64,000 bases of DNA from Stictocephala bisonia. Lineage: Eukaryota > Arthropoda > Insecta > Hemiptera > Membracidae. The notes below the pieces were generated by a model, which saw only the letters and a program-made list of their open reading frames with translations, was not told the origin of the DNA and did no database searches. Shown here piece by piece: positions 44,060 through 56,534 of the stretch. The position numbers and the translations under genes are program-made. The first letter of the stretch is position 1. The number at the start of each line of letters is the position of its first letter. Location: assembly GCA_035578905.1 (NCBI GenBank), contig JAQJVL010000058.1, positions 868,001 through 932,000 of the forward strand, given 5' to 3'.

Positions 44060-47000
44060 GTCACATGGCAGTGGTTTATCCTGTGCCGTTTGCATATTGA
44101 TCTTCTCGGGGATATCCTCCACAATCCTCTTTGTGGTTATCTGTTTTTGTGTCCAGTGACGACGTTTGTCATGCGCGTGGGGACTTTTGACTTTTAATTT
44201 GTGGCAGGGTGTTGGTTTGTTAACCGAGAGGATTTTATGGATAGATTTTAGTTTTATTTGTTTAGTTTTATATTTTTTCTGTATTATTTTTCATAAGGTT
44301 TTAAAGACACGGGGTTCTCGGAGTCTGTAACTTTTTTAATTTCCCAAATAGGAGCCACTCTGTCTCACCAGCAGGATTCGGTGTATTTTTGAGAAATTTA
44401 TTATGCATTTATGTTTTTATGTTGTTTATTTGCTGTCTTTTCAGTCTTGTTTGTCGTAGTTGTTTTGTAGTATTTATTTTTCGGCAAGTTTTTATCCTCT
44501 TTTGTTGTTATATAATAACACTAATTTTGTATGCCTATTTGTGTATGTTTGTATCTGCTTCATATACTGTATATTTAAATAATAATTTGTATTTCATATA
44601 CTGCTACATTTATTCTGTCGTTCATGTTTCTCTTAGCCTCGGGCATATAATCTAAAAATATTTTTTTAATACTCCACAAAAGGGCTAGCTCAAAGTTGTC
44701 CGCCATTTTCACTTTGCATTTTTGTCATTGAACTTTTATTTCAATTAGTTTGTTTGTTTAAATAAGCAATGTTTGTTGCATAATTTGTGTTTTTTCCCCT
44801 ATATTTTGCGAGGGTGGATTTCATCCTCGTCTATATCACAGGGTACAGATAACATACTCTATGCTTACATCATGTGTATACAGATCTGAACTGAAGCCTG
44901 TCAACAAAGCCAACATAACCACACGTTTACAACGTGATTCCACGACCACTGCCTTGACTACCGAGCTATTAATAGGTTGGATTTTGCGTATGAACCAAAT
45001 CATCTCTCAACGAATCATCCATCTCTTTCCTAATTAGTATAATACTTCTAATTTGACTTAAAATTGGTAAATACTTTCTGGATGCAATAAAACATCTATC
45101 ACTAAATATTAAAAGGTCTTTTTACTATGTATTCTGTCCGGAAGAATATAAGACTAAAAGTGAAAGGGATAAAAAATCGAATACGTTGAAAAAAATATAG
45201 TGTACGCTTAATAAACAAATTAGCCTATATTCATAGAAGTTTGTTCCTAAGACAGATTTCCTCAATTTGTACTTGGATTGTCATTTACATATTTTATTTT
45301 TCACAAACAAAATGTATCCATTTTTTTCATATTCAAATATAATAAATACACATTTATTTTCAAAATATGAGAAATTAATGTTATAATTTATTACGTCACC
45401 TTTGTAGTTTTTCTTTTTTATGCCTACATACCTACACTAAGGCTTTTAACCACTTATAACTTACGTAGGCATACAAAATTAAAAAAAAACACATTAAATT
45501 TTCATGTTTAGAGTTTATTATTTTTTAAAATACTTTGTCGATCTTAAAAACATTTACATCTGTACGACTAAAGAGTAATCCGGATATCAATAATAATGTA
45601 AACTTAATTTATAAAATTGAGGTTATGTTTCATTACCGCCTAAACAAACGTAAAATAACCTAATTTAAGCAACACGTTCCAACGATGGCTCTAGTGAGCA
45701 GTGTCCTGGCTGAAGCGCAGCACACCTTGCATTGATAGAATGCATGTTCTTCAGTTATTTATCATAGAATTGTAACAAAATAGGGCTCGTTGGATTTGTA
45801 ATGAAGCATTTAACGTTTCAATAGTTATTACATTTTCAGTCAGATCACAAGTTTTAGAGTAATTATCAGTTAAAATATTAAAAATGGCCGCAATTTTCTA
45901 ATATTTGAACATATTTGAAAATTATTATGACCTATACTGAATATTATTTTTTATATATAATAAAATTAAAAAAAAATATATTACCCTAAAGTTACAGAGC
46001 CAAGTTTAAGCTCAGTAATTTTAATGTTTCTTGAGTTACAAATATATTTAAAATACTCGAACGGACAACAGTTCATTTTAGGACCTATGTTTACGGGAAC
46101 CTTTTTTCTTACTTTGGCCCAAGGAACCATATCCTTAAGGAACGTATTTTAAGGACACCGTAAGGGAGGGCTTGATAGCCCTAACCTCGCCATTTGTGTT
46201 ATTTTCCAATGAGACTAATTTTTTATTTAATTTTATAAATAATTTTAAACCAACTTAAAATATTTAATGTTTTTTTATTTTTTTCTATTTATTTAAATTT
46301 ATCTAAAATACTTGTGGTCCGTCAAAATTTGTTTTATAAATTATCTGGTGGGCCTTGGGAGGTTAAAGGTCGGAATCCAAAGTTGTGAGGCATTAGTAAA
46401 ATAGGTTTTTTGAGTTGTTTAGATAACAATCTACTGCCGAGGAAAATACGTTAAGTAGTACATTTGAAATGCCTTGAAACCTGGCAAATACTGCGTATGA
46501 AGTGTGAAGTGGGGCAACAATAAATAGGGGACATTATCAGTAAGTGCGACATTCTGGCTTATCTAAGTGACTTCCCAATTACTCGTATAGGTTACTCGCT
46601 AATGAAGGGCCGTTACTCTAAACACTCCAAGCAACGACAGTGTGTAGTGTTTTTTTCATTTATTTATTATTTACCAAAGTTTTACAACATGCGGTCCCAT
46701 CAAGCTAACATGGCTTGTCGTTGGATTCCGGTAATATATAGGCCTACACACAAATTTTACAATATAAGAATTAAAAAAAAGAAAATGTTGTATAATATTA
46801 TACAAGGAAAAAACTAATTATTGTTAATGAAAAACAAATAGCGCTCTGTGGTAGTGGTGTACAATAACTAATACAATTAAAACAACTAAGTGGTGAAAAC
46901 AAAACTATACTTGAAACAAAATTTTAAAAAATACAATATAAACAATAATAATTATTTGACAATTTAAATAAAAGTAGTATTATAAGGAACAAAATGTAAT

Positions 47001-47380
47001 ACAGTACCAACAAATAGACATAGACAACATGAATTTATACATACAAATATGCACATATATACAGTACATACACACATAAAAAAGCGCACTTACTAATACA
47101 ATATAACAAAAAATATGATTTCATTAAATATAGCACTATAAAAAAAATTGCCTTATATAGGATATAACAAAACGAAAACTCCAAGAACCTTCTTAAAATA
47201 TTAATTTACTAGCTTAATTTATCAATACTAACATTTATTTTTATATACCTTTATTTTTATCCTACCTAGTGTTATTTTATGAATTTGTAATATGGTGTTG
47301 TCGATTTGTCATAGTTATTTATTTATCTCCTGGCAAGATACAACTAGTGCGTATCCCATAGCTAAAAACTAACTATAATC
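44060..47380. other. AT-rich spacer, no gene seen
   Basis: Long AT-rich DNA. An 88-codon open frame at 44389-44655 is hydrophobic and Tyr/Leu/Phe-rich with T-rich codons. It has the appearance of translated low-complexity DNA and no supporting start context. No RNA gene or clear repeat was found. Confidence 0.45.
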
Positions 47381-47710
47381 CAGTAGAACCCCGTTAATCG
47401 GGACTATCCGGGACAGCAGCTGGTTGGTATTAACGAAAATCCGGGTTATCAGGAGAATGCAGGAAATACATAACAAATCAAAATCACGTGGGTAAGTTCG
47501 TTCCCGACGTGAAAAATACTTAAATGTTTATGAATACACTACGTTATTGATATTAAATTATAAGAACAACTTTAAAATAGGAAAAAAATCAATGAAAAAA
47601 ATGGAAATTTTTATATTTTTGTATTTTTTACGCCAGTCCGGGTTATCCAGGGATAAGGGAAGCAGTACAAGATCCGTACTGACAAGGTCCGGATTAACGG
47701 GTGTTTACAG
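47381..47710. mobile_element. pogo/Tigger-like MITE
   Basis: The left end CAGTAGAACCCCGTTAATCG and the right end, on the minus strand CTGTAAACACCCGTTAATCC, agree at 15 of the first 19 positions. Both are followed by further CCGGG or CCGGA blocks. CAGT-x-x-AACC-x-CG-x-TTATCC ends are known for pogo/Tigger elements of the Tc1/mariner superfamily. TA follows the right end, but the left flank is not TA, so one edge has drifted. The 330 bp encode no transposase. Confidence 0.65.
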
Positions 47711-48450
47711 TAGTTACAATAAATTATGTACTTTTAGTGGTGTAGTCTCGTTACTAACCCATTTCAACCGATCGTCAGGCAGTCCTGTGACTTGTCCAAC
47801 TACGTTATCTTAAATAAACCAAACTTTAAGTGCAAACTTATCGTTAACTCGGCTTAAGAGGTGATCGAAGTAAGCTCTAGAGACGAGGGATAGACACGAC
47901 TCTTATATGCCTACATACAGTATATATTTCTTTGTTATCTGTGTTAAAATGGAAATTTCAAAAATTCGTAGCATTAGCATACTGGTTTTACATAACACAC
48001 TCACATTAGAGCCATCGACGGTTCAGTATATTCATTTTTGACTCTTGACTAAAATAGACACTTAAATTTAATTTAAGATAAATTAATATTTTTAACAATT
48101 TTTATGAACAATTAGGCTATTAAGGAGTATGGCCTTAATATACCTAACATAATAGGAGTGGGGGCATAAAAAAAACTTACTCGTAAATAAAAATAATAGC
48201 GTTACAAATACAGAAGACACAGTTTGTGATCTCCACTGTCATTGGTACCTTAATAGAGTAGTTTATTTTTTATTTTTTAGGAAATCACTTCCTAAATGTT
48301 TTAATGTTTTCTCAACGACAAAAACTGTGTAATAATATCTTTTTATTGCACCACTAAAATGTGGACAAATACGAATGGTAATGTGTACTGATGGTCGAAT
48401 TTATATATTGAATCAAGGTAGACAAATGATATTCTTAAGTTTTAAATATA
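47711..48450. other. spacer, nothing recognised
   Basis: AT-rich DNA between two short transposon relics. Confidence 0.45.
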
Positions 48451-48683
48451 CGAGGTGGAAAAAAAATATGGAAACGCTTTCACAACTTGTGTATGACTTC
48501 ATTTGTAAAAGTGAACTCTTGTACATCATCATAGTTACAAATAACACAACAGTTTTCAGTAAATTATTCTGATAAAAAGTTATACTTTATGCAACACAAT
48601 TATTTAAAAAAATTAAACTATCAAATTATCAATGGAACAAATAACGTTGTTGTGTAAGCGTTTCCATATTTTTGTCCACCGTG
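48451..48683. mobile_element. Tc1/mariner-like MITE, internally deleted copy
   Basis: TA flanks both ends (48449-48450 and 48684-48685). The left end reads CGAGGTGG and then TATGGAAACGCTTTCACAAC. The right end is its inverse (TAAGCGTTTCCATA, then GTCCACCGTG). It closely matches the first 100 and last 90 bp of the 462-bp element at 54924-55385 and lacks about 230 bp of its middle. Confidence 0.8.
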
Positions 48684-51600
48684 TATAGTGAGCAGTAAGT
48701 GGAAACACTGGAATGCAATATAGTTATTAAATAGAGTTATGATAAGAACCGACCGCAGTAACCTATTTCAAAACCATTATCATACATGCGCTGGGCAGAA
48801 TCTAGTCGGCTTGTAACTAGCCAACTGACGTAGTTAAATTTCAAAATGTGATCACGCTTAGGCGCTGCCAACCTTCGGACAGTGTTAGGGCAACTGAGTA
48901 GCCGATGACGTTTTAAAATGGCCTATCGTAAAATGTTAAGTTCAATTAAGATAAAATTCTGAAAACTCATCTATTTTATTTCTATAATTAACTGTCTAAC
49001 TGTGATTTGCGGGGGCAGACAGTGATTTGCATGTTTTTATATAATTGTTAATATACATATATATTCCACTAGGCGACAGCACTCACTTCGCTACGGCTGC
49101 TTACCCTTCCCTCCGTGGCTCTCTCTAAACCACCACATCAATATATAAGGTCAGCCTGCTGCCGTTCTCCTAGGTAACAAAGTTTTATAGTCTAGAAAAC
49201 CATGTAAGTCTACTTTAGCGAGGTGCAAAGAACTGCAATCGTGTCAGAGTTAGTAGAAATGACCTTAAACATTTCACAATGTAAAAAAAATTTAGTCAAG
49301 TTTTTGTCATGCTTATGTTTTTTTTGAACCAGCTGTTTGAAATAAATTTAAAATTAAATTTATGCCAATGTAACTCTGATGGGGGGGAGGACACATCAAG
49401 TGGCTGTTTCTACCCCTTAAGAATTGAATTTCTATAAATCCTATTTTAGCGGGTCTCTATGATGATACAGAAGCTAATTTCCCTCCAAATTTCATCAAAA
49501 TCTGTTTAGTAGTTCAGGAGATTTCGTGACGAGTAATTAAATCGTTTTTTCGATAATGCATATTGAGAGTCATCGATACAGTTTCAAGCAATGGGTGTAT
49601 CTGTTTTTAGTACGGTTGTTGAAGATGACTTTCACTCATTTGTCAACAATTAAGGTTGTCAAGTACCAATTCTTGTAATTGCATATTTTAATTAGCTGAT
49701 AAAATTAATTAACCACTTTTAGGAAGATTACAAAACTAAATAATTTCAATTAGATACGAAAAGTGTTACGTCAAAAGTAGTGGAGTAAACTGAAGACACT
49801 GAGTTTATTCTTCGTCATCCACTTCTAACGTAGTTGCTTCAGAAAATAAAGATAACTACAACATAGTTGACTCATTTCGCTGTAGTACAATGACAGTTAA
49901 GGCCTTCCAGGGACTCTAGAGGACTTGTAGTACTTTTAGTAGACAGGACCAGGTCAACGACATATACATTGGGGTGTGAAAATAATTCGTTTATTGTGGG
50001 TTGTCATTGCTTTTATTAGCTGTCGTGGACTAGATAAATTTCAAATTCGTATTCAGCGTAAAAACCACATAAAATGGGGGGGGGGGGGTAGGAAAAATGA
50101 CGATAAATGACAATGACTTAGCTTCATGTGACAACAAGCTGAAACCAACTTGGTCTGGCTAGCCGTCATCCCAACTCTCTCCCACATTTATTAAGAAATT
50201 AACAAGACCAAAAAGCCTTTAAGGCCCGATTGAAACTGTACCAATTGACACAAGCTCTTTATTCCGCTGATGGATTTATGGGTCAACAGCAGAGAGGGTG
50301 AGTTGTGGAAATTGCCATAGTTTTGTGTGTGAGTGATCTGAATTATATGTATAGACGTATAATTTAATATATTTTATGACGATTGCAATGTAAACGTATA
50401 TCATTGTCAATTGCAAAAAATGGAAAATGAAATAAATAAAATGGACGAATTAACGGAGATTCATAAGATTTGCAAAACCTTGTATATTTTTTTCAATTGT
50501 TAACCATAAAAAGAGATTGCGTAGAATACAAATATTTCGCCGGGAAAGATAGACCTAACTTTACCCACTGAAGATAAAAATGTCCAAATATACAGACAAA
50601 TTATTAGTCTACTAAATGTTAATATTAAATATTTGTACCATAAATAATTATTATCAATTTTAATTGTCACAATAAAGCTGACTCATAACCTCCATTCACC
50701 CGATTGACTGCTTCAAGTAGCTGAATTACATCACTACATTACTTGTACTAAATCACTTCATACAGTTTAATTGCACTACTGTGTTACACGGTAGCCAAAC
50801 ACGTATCCATTGTCTTCACTGGCTCCGTCAGCCACAGGAAGAGAAGTGACTTTGCCTGCCGAGAAAGTAAACAAAGTTACCGTAATTATTGTTAATTAGA
50901 CAGTAATTATGGACTTTCGCGGACCAGTTGCACCGCGGAACTGCGAGGCAACAATGGCGGAAACCGGGTGCATTTCCGGTCTACAGGTGTGATGCAAGTT
51001 GAAGTTTTATTATTTGTGAAACAGTAAAACTGTTTAGACGTGGCCTCCATTTATGGAGCACAGATGGTTAAATAAGAGTGCAAATCTAAATAGCGTTATG
51101 GCATGATTGATTCAAATCATGTCTCTACTTATGTACGGAATATAAAACATAGAAAATCAAATCGTACACGAATTTAGGTTACATAGTTTCAAATGGTAAT
51201 AACAATATCATCAAAGGAATAACTAGACGTAAAAAGGAATTATGCATTTACTTCGAACGAAGGAACGGCCGAAGGTCCCAGAAGCCAGGCGCACGATTTT
51301 AATGAAAATTAAGAATTTTTATTCAGTAAATAGTGTATTGCATTCGGATAGGTTTGGTTAGGGAACAAAAAGTGTGTTTTTAGGGGCGAGAAAAAAAAAT
51401 TATTGCACAACCAATATATTCGTTCTGAAGTGAAAAATAAATTTAAAATTTGAAAATGCTTATTAAAATAAGTGTATTGTTAGTTTTCTGACTTACTGGT
51501 AAGAAACAAGATTCATTGGTTCAAAACAACCTCCCCTATAAATAACATTTTTACTACTTTTTCAACAAGAAATCACATTTCATAAGAGTTTATAAGGTAC

Positions 51601-52519
51601 AAGATACCTGACTCCTTCCAACACGTGTTTATGAACAAAGTATCTGAAAAAAAAATACTGTACACACTATTTTCTCTCTCTAAAGAATTTACAAATTATG
51701 TCTTTGATCAATGTAACAACATTAAATAAGTTTTATAGTTTTAATCGCATGAAAATCATACAATTTCAACATTTTGAAGTTCTTTGCAGCAAACCTAACT
51801 TTGAAAATAGATTTATTAGCTTCGTTATTACAGAAATGTGCAGTTGGAAGCAAATAATGAATGGGCCAAGAAAGGAGGGGGGAAAAGGGTGGGAACAGTG
51901 GTGATAGGAGAAGAGGAGAGTCGTGTATACGATGTGCAGATGGTCAGACAAAGGTGCAAAAACTGCGAGGCGAGGAATGCGAAGGCAGCCGACCATGTCT
52001 CGGAGGACAGCCTCTCATCCTGACACTAGCAATAGAATACACTAGCTGTACGCCAGCTACGGAAACAGAAGATTTGCACTGCAGCCTGTTGTGTATCAAG
52101 TGTGTTAAAGCACATCATAGCATACCATGAACGTCAAAGAAAAGCTAGCTTACATATCATGAACCAGCAACTGTCATTTAGATAGCTTGCAGCTACATCA
52201 ACGTAATTTTGAGACTGCTAAAAAACATACCCTAGGTAGTCATGATCTCATGTAGCTACGCGAAAACGACAACAACAAGCTGATATTACACGAGTCTCAT
52301 CCAACCACCTCATCGAATAATAGCTACAAGACAATTGCAATAAACATAAGATAAAGTAAAAATGGTAATCTATGACGATCGATAGCAATAGTTAGAGAGA
52401 CATTGCTAGGACCAGACTTTCTTGGTACTAAAGGATATATCCGTCAATGGAGAACATCCACTGAGAGAGCAAATACGCTTCCCACCAACTTACATTAAAT
52501 TATAAATAGAATATATGAG
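48684..52519. other. spacer with weak exon candidates, no supported gene
   Basis: Mostly AT-rich, with a 13-G run at 50076-50088. Two stretches stand out by composition. At 50909-50976 an ATG frame (MDFRGPVAPRNCEATMAETG) with CpG-rich codons ends at CAG/GTGTGA, which could be a splice donor. At 51838-52023 a 61-codon frame contains RQRCKNCEARNAKAADHVSE, with two closely spaced cysteines. Neither matches a family I know, and both may be chance. An RTE-like 3' end at 49395-49570 is listed separately. Confidence 0.35.
49395..49570 (+). mobile_element. RTE-like LINE 3' end
   Basis: TACCCCTTAAGAATTGAATT, AGCGGGTCTC, AATTTCATCAAAATCTGTTT and AGGAGATTTCGTGACGAG appear in order, a common layout for the 3' ends of insect RTE-type LINEs. 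It is the undisturbed counterpart of 26620-27115. No terminal microsatellite is visible. Confidence 0.5.
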
Positions 52520-53430
52520 AGAAATTTCTGAACAGTTTTAAATAAAAACTAAAGTTAGTCTTGGACTTTCCCCACTACTATTTAAGTGTGCTTAACAAAT
52601 CGGTCCAAGAATGTTGAAAATAAAATATGGGACGTAACGTGAATCAACCAACCAAACTAGGTAGAATCAAAATTAAAGTTTTGGCGAATGTTTGGGTGGA
52701 CTTTTGGATATAAGAGAACCTTTGGTAACAACCTTGCACTTTCAACTAGAGATACATCCACTGCTCAGAAACAAGTTGAAAATCTGAAACACATGCTAGG
52801 CAAAGTATGTCTAAAAATTTTGTTTGAAAAACAGAATCATGACATGTCTCAAATTCTTGATCGCAAAACAAACAAATAATAAAAAGGGTTTCTCGCTTCA
52901 AACAACTTAGTACAAGAATCAGGTCTTCAAAAGGTTGCAAATTAAGCTTGTTGTCAAAAATGACAACTGCTTTGAAATTAACACAAAACATTATGATGAA
53001 AAATCTCCCCCTAAATAGGCAACATTCAGATACCACAGCATAGTAATTAATTCAAAATGTCTCAGAGGGGTTGAGACTTTAGCTTTAAACAGAAATATTG
53101 ATAACGATCGAACAATTCAAAAAAAGAAAAGAAGATCCAATAAATAGTGATTTTCAAACTTGCAGACTTAAAAGTACCAAGGGAATAAAATGATACACGA
53201 ATATACATCCTGCTATGAGAAAACGAAGAATAAAATACTATGGACATATCAAGAGAATGGAACCCACTACTAAACAAAGCAACACTGCCAAATTTTATGA
53301 AAATTAAAATAGGGTTAAGACCAAAACGGTTACATGCATAAGTACAGTAAAAGGAGGACCTAAAAGTCGTTAAAAAAACTGACATTTCCAACAAGAACAG
53401 ATTTAGGGGAAACATTTCTAATTAGTTAAG
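52520..53430 (+). pseudogene. decayed LINE reverse transcriptase (endonuclease-RT type)
   Basis: The remnant retains the reverse transcriptase order across broken frames. First comes FKIKTKVSLGLSPLLFKCA, where the family has a G-x-x-QGD-x-LSPLLF box; the catalytic surroundings are altered. Next, at about 52700-52870, FGNNLALSTRDTSTAQKQVE stands where YADD-(L/I/V)-AL is expected, so the two catalytic aspartates are gone. The frame continues with LKILFEKQNH. Last, at about 53060-53300, RGVETLALNRN and MRKRRIKYYGHIKRMEP match the usual C-terminal W/E-TL-x-L and RR-x-x-x-YGH-x-x-RM blocks. Multiple stops and shifts show it is long dead. The N-terminal endonuclease is not recognisable. Confidence 0.7.
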
Positions 53431-53539
53431 AGGGCGACTGTAATTGTGAAATAAAGAGAGCTCATTCGGAAAGAATTAAACATAGTGGGCTCAAAGAAAG
53501 GCCAACTTATCAAAACAGCGTTAACTGTACTCCGCGAAG

Positions 53540-53640
53540 TGCGACTGGGCTCACACGTGGTTCGGATTCCACGTAAAGCTGTAGTTTCTTTAATTTCCCT
53601 GGATATTTGGCTGTTAATAAATGGTCATTTCTGACCCAAG
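53540..53640 (+). mobile_element. long-form SINE fragment
   Basis: CACGTGGTTCGGATTCCACG, TAAAGCTGTAG and TTGGCTGTTAATAAATGG match the middle of the long-form SINE (compare 9340-9420 and the minus strand of 17570-17640). Both ends are missing. Confidence 0.6.
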
Positions 53641-54017
53641 TCAAACTCAGTAAGTAACAAGACTACACAGATCATCCATTACCCCTCATACACTACAGTA
53701 ATCGTTCATATTTGCCTTAAAATACGCACAAACCTATGTCGGCATCTCAAATCCAAATAATGAAGAACTGAATAACAAATAAGAAAATTGAATTTGCATG
53801 ATGACTGATTAGTGCTAATTCACTGATTAAACATGAATTAATTTCAAACATATAACATTAATTAAATGTGTAAAATACGATTTTTTAAATAATTTTGTTG
53901 AAAAACAAGTAGTTTTGAAATTAATTTAGAACTTTATAATTTTTATTAACTAAACAATAATATCCAGATTCAGTGGCTTAATTACTGATATTTCATTACT
54001 TAGGCCTACCATTAATA
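53641..54017. other. spacer, nothing recognised
   Basis: AT-rich DNA between a SINE fragment and a MITE. Confidence 0.45.
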
Positions 54018-54417
54018 CAGGGTGTTCATTTTAAAACACAACCCATGATTTGAAATAAAAATGACAAACAAAACATATATCTATAGCACATTTTATTATT
54101 ATTAACATTTATTACTACTATTTACATGAGTTTAATGACATTGTTGTTCGAAAGCATTTTCTTATAAAACAAACGATTTTGTTTTAAAATGTTCCTCCAC
54201 AATAAACACCCCTCTGGTCTTTGCTCAAAACTAACCTCAACTTAATGACGACATTACACGAAACCCAAATAAAGTAAACAACAATGCAACAATGGAAATT
54301 AGCTGATAGCCAAAAAAAGAAGAAGAACCAGTGCTACCAACCTATGAACTTGTAATTATCTTAAAGCTTCATTTTCTGTATTTGTAAATAGGGTTACGTT
54401 TTCAAAGAACCACCCTG
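54018..54417. mobile_element. Tc1/mariner-like MITE, second family
   Basis: TA flanks both ends (54016-54017 and 54418-54419). The left end CAGGGTGTTCATTTTAAAAC pairs with a right end that reads CAGGGTGGTTCTTTGAAAAC on the minus strand; the similarity runs about 30 bp. The inner 340 bp do not encode a transposase. The ends differ after CAGGGTG from those of the neighbour at 54924, so the two are related but distinct families. Confidence 0.75.
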
Positions 54418-54459
54418 TATTTTCACGAAATTTAATCTACAATATGTAGAATGTTTTGT

Positions 54460-54700
54460 TGACCTGTTAACTTAGTTGTTTTTTTACCCAAACAGGTACA
54501 GGTCGTGTGATCTGCGATACACCCAATGCCAGGGGGCAGGGCGAGTGTCTACGGTCGGAGTGCATACATGGACATTGACCTGCTCGTCTAACGGTCCGGC
54601 CGCGCCGCGTCGTCGCTCCGTCTTTCATTCATTTCCATCTCCCTTTGCTCGCATACCCAATGCAGCACATCTCCATTCTGATGTCTAGATCACCAATAGT
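54460..54700 (+). other. GC-rich, exon-like stretch of unknown nature
   Basis: A pyrimidine-rich run ending AAACAG precedes GTACAGGTCGTG at about 54495, which resembles a splice acceptor. The following 190 bp are CpG-rich (GGCCGCGCCGCGTCGTCG) and open in one frame to 54688 (CDLRYTQCQGAGRVSTVGVH and on). I recognise no domain. It lies between two MITEs and could be a host exon or part of a larger decayed element. Confidence 0.2.
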
Positions 54701-54923
54701 GTTTGAAGGGTAGTTTATTTAAGTAAAATCTAAACTAGTATGGTGAAACTTACTAGATAACTGTAACAAACAATAGAAGTAGAGTTCGTCTAAATATTCT
54801 CCTCCTCGATGACTTATTGTTCCGTTCATTGATAGGAAGAAATAGCATTATTGTAGTGGGTTTTGATAGTTTATTTGTTGAATTTACGTTACTAGTTAGA
54901 GGAAGACTGGGATTCATAAAATA

Positions 54924-55385
54924 CAGGGTGGACAAAACATATGGAAACGCTTTCACAACTTTTGTATGACTTTAATTGTAAAAGTGAAATATTGTACATC
55001 ATCATGGTTACAAAGAACACATACTTTTTGATTCCATTAGCGACGTTTCATCTTTTCAGGGGAACGGCCCACGAAGGAGTGAACGAAAATCTTCATTGTA
55101 ATCCAAGATCGAGTTTGGTATCAAATGAAAGGTCCATTCAAGAGAAATTAATTAACGCAAACCGAACTTCAAAAGGTTTATCCTTTGCAGAGTAGCGGTC
55201 ACTTGAATTTAAAAGTAACTAATTTAAACAATATTATTTCTCTCTTAAGTAACGGTTTTAAGTAAATTATTCTCATCACTAAATTATACTTTATGGAACA
55301 CAATTAGTCCAAAAATGCAATTATCAAATTATCTATGGAAAAAATAGTGTTGTTGTAAAAGTGTTTCCATATGTTTTCCACCCTG
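54924..55385. mobile_element. Tc1/mariner-like MITE, longer copy
   Basis: TA flanks both ends (54922-54923 and 55386-55387). The left end CAGGGTGGACAAAACATATG is matched by a right end reading CAGGGTGGAAAACATATGGA on the minus strand, with similarity for about 35 bp. The 462-bp interior has an 84-codon open frame (54941-55195) that begins inside the inverted repeat. It shows no transposase motif, so I treat it as incidental. A shorter relative is at 48451-48683. Confidence 0.85.
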
Positions 55386-55436
55386 TATGTATGAGTAGAT
55401 GTCAATAACATGTTTCTCTTTTATATTAAAACTAAT

Positions 55437-55515
55437 ACGGCTGTGGATCTAACAAAATATATCACAGAGATTAAATTGTTGTTGAATCTAAATTGTTATT
55501 TAACTAGTCATATTC

Positions 55516-55562
<47 letters not shown>

Positions 55563-55589
55563 ATCTACTATGAATAGATCCACAACCGT
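55437..55589. mobile_element. tiny inverted-repeat element with a 40-A core
   Basis: ACGGCTGTGGATCT (55437-55450) is inverted with one mismatch at 55576-55589 (AGATCCACAACCGT). Between them lie about 70 bp of AT-rich DNA and an uninterrupted run of 40 A at 55521-55560. No target duplication is certain. Confidence 0.5.
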
Positions 55590-56534
55590 TCGAAAAGATT
55601 AATGTTTTGTTCATTTTAGTCAACTTTAAGTATTTTATACGTTAGAAATAAAATTTCTCAACTGACTACAATACATAACTAACTATCACTTATTGTTCTT
55701 CCACATGTTTTACAATGACATTCTTGATTTCTGTAGTTTGTGGATGGTTCGCGTTGCTGCGCGTCGAGCTTTTGTGGACTGAGCGCTGTTGTCAGATCGT
55801 GTCATTCCGCAGTCCAGCCCAAAAAAAACCAAACCATTTAAGCGAACACTGCTCTTTTTCTCTTTCTTGTTCACTGCTCGTTCATCACGGCAAAGCCGCA
55901 CGCATGAACCTACATATAGAGGGCCTACACATAGAAAAAAAGAAAGAGAGTTTGCTTTCTTGCGGCCGCACCGAACGCCTCAGGGGCAGTTATGTACTAC
56001 AACTAATGTGCATATTTATAAATCTGTAGAAATATCAGACTTTATTGTTTATTGCAGCAGGCTTCAATTAATATATTTAAAATTTATTTAGATGTACAAA
56101 TAAATGTATTTCACGAGACTATCCAAATTTTATTTCAGGAAACCGTTTAAGAAAGCTTTATGTTGTGAAAATCAGTAACATATATACTGTAGGTTCATTA
56201 TTTGGAGCCTCTGTAATTAATTGTTTATGGATCATAAACTGTTCTGAGAGGTTTCTTAAACTGCACAGTTAATACTGACATAGTTATATAAGCAAAAACA
56301 GTTCAACTTAAAATTTGAAACAGTTCCAGCATTGCATTGAAGACTAGGAAATGTAATAAATCAAGTGCTGCTTCAGAATTTACTTTAACGGAAAAAAATT
56401 CAGTGGTGCGCAATCGATTGCTTCGGCTTTTTTTTATATTTTGGGTTAGTATATCAGAGGACGGGTCGGCTCGATGAGGCTGCTTCCTTGCTTCCTTCCT
56501 GCTTCCTCCCCGATCATTGTCGACATATCATTGT
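55590..56534. other. spacer, no gene recognised
   Basis: Overlapping open frames at about 55710-56091 on both strands have no known domain. A CTTCCTTG-type microsatellite (about 56480-56508) precedes the LINE remnant. Confidence 0.4.

Noticed and set aside
44389..44655. 88-codon hydrophobic open frame as a membrane protein
   Set aside because: The residues follow from T-rich DNA. There is no domain, conserved start context or neighbouring exon.
51838..52130. Overlapping open frames with CKNC as a zinc-finger gene
   Set aside because: Only one closely spaced cysteine pair is present, no second metal-binding pair follows, and the frames end quickly.
54941..55195. 84-codon open frame in the MITE as a transposase
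   Set aside because: It starts inside the inverted repeat and has no DDE/D motif or DNA-binding domain. Its counterpart in the shorter copy is disrupted.
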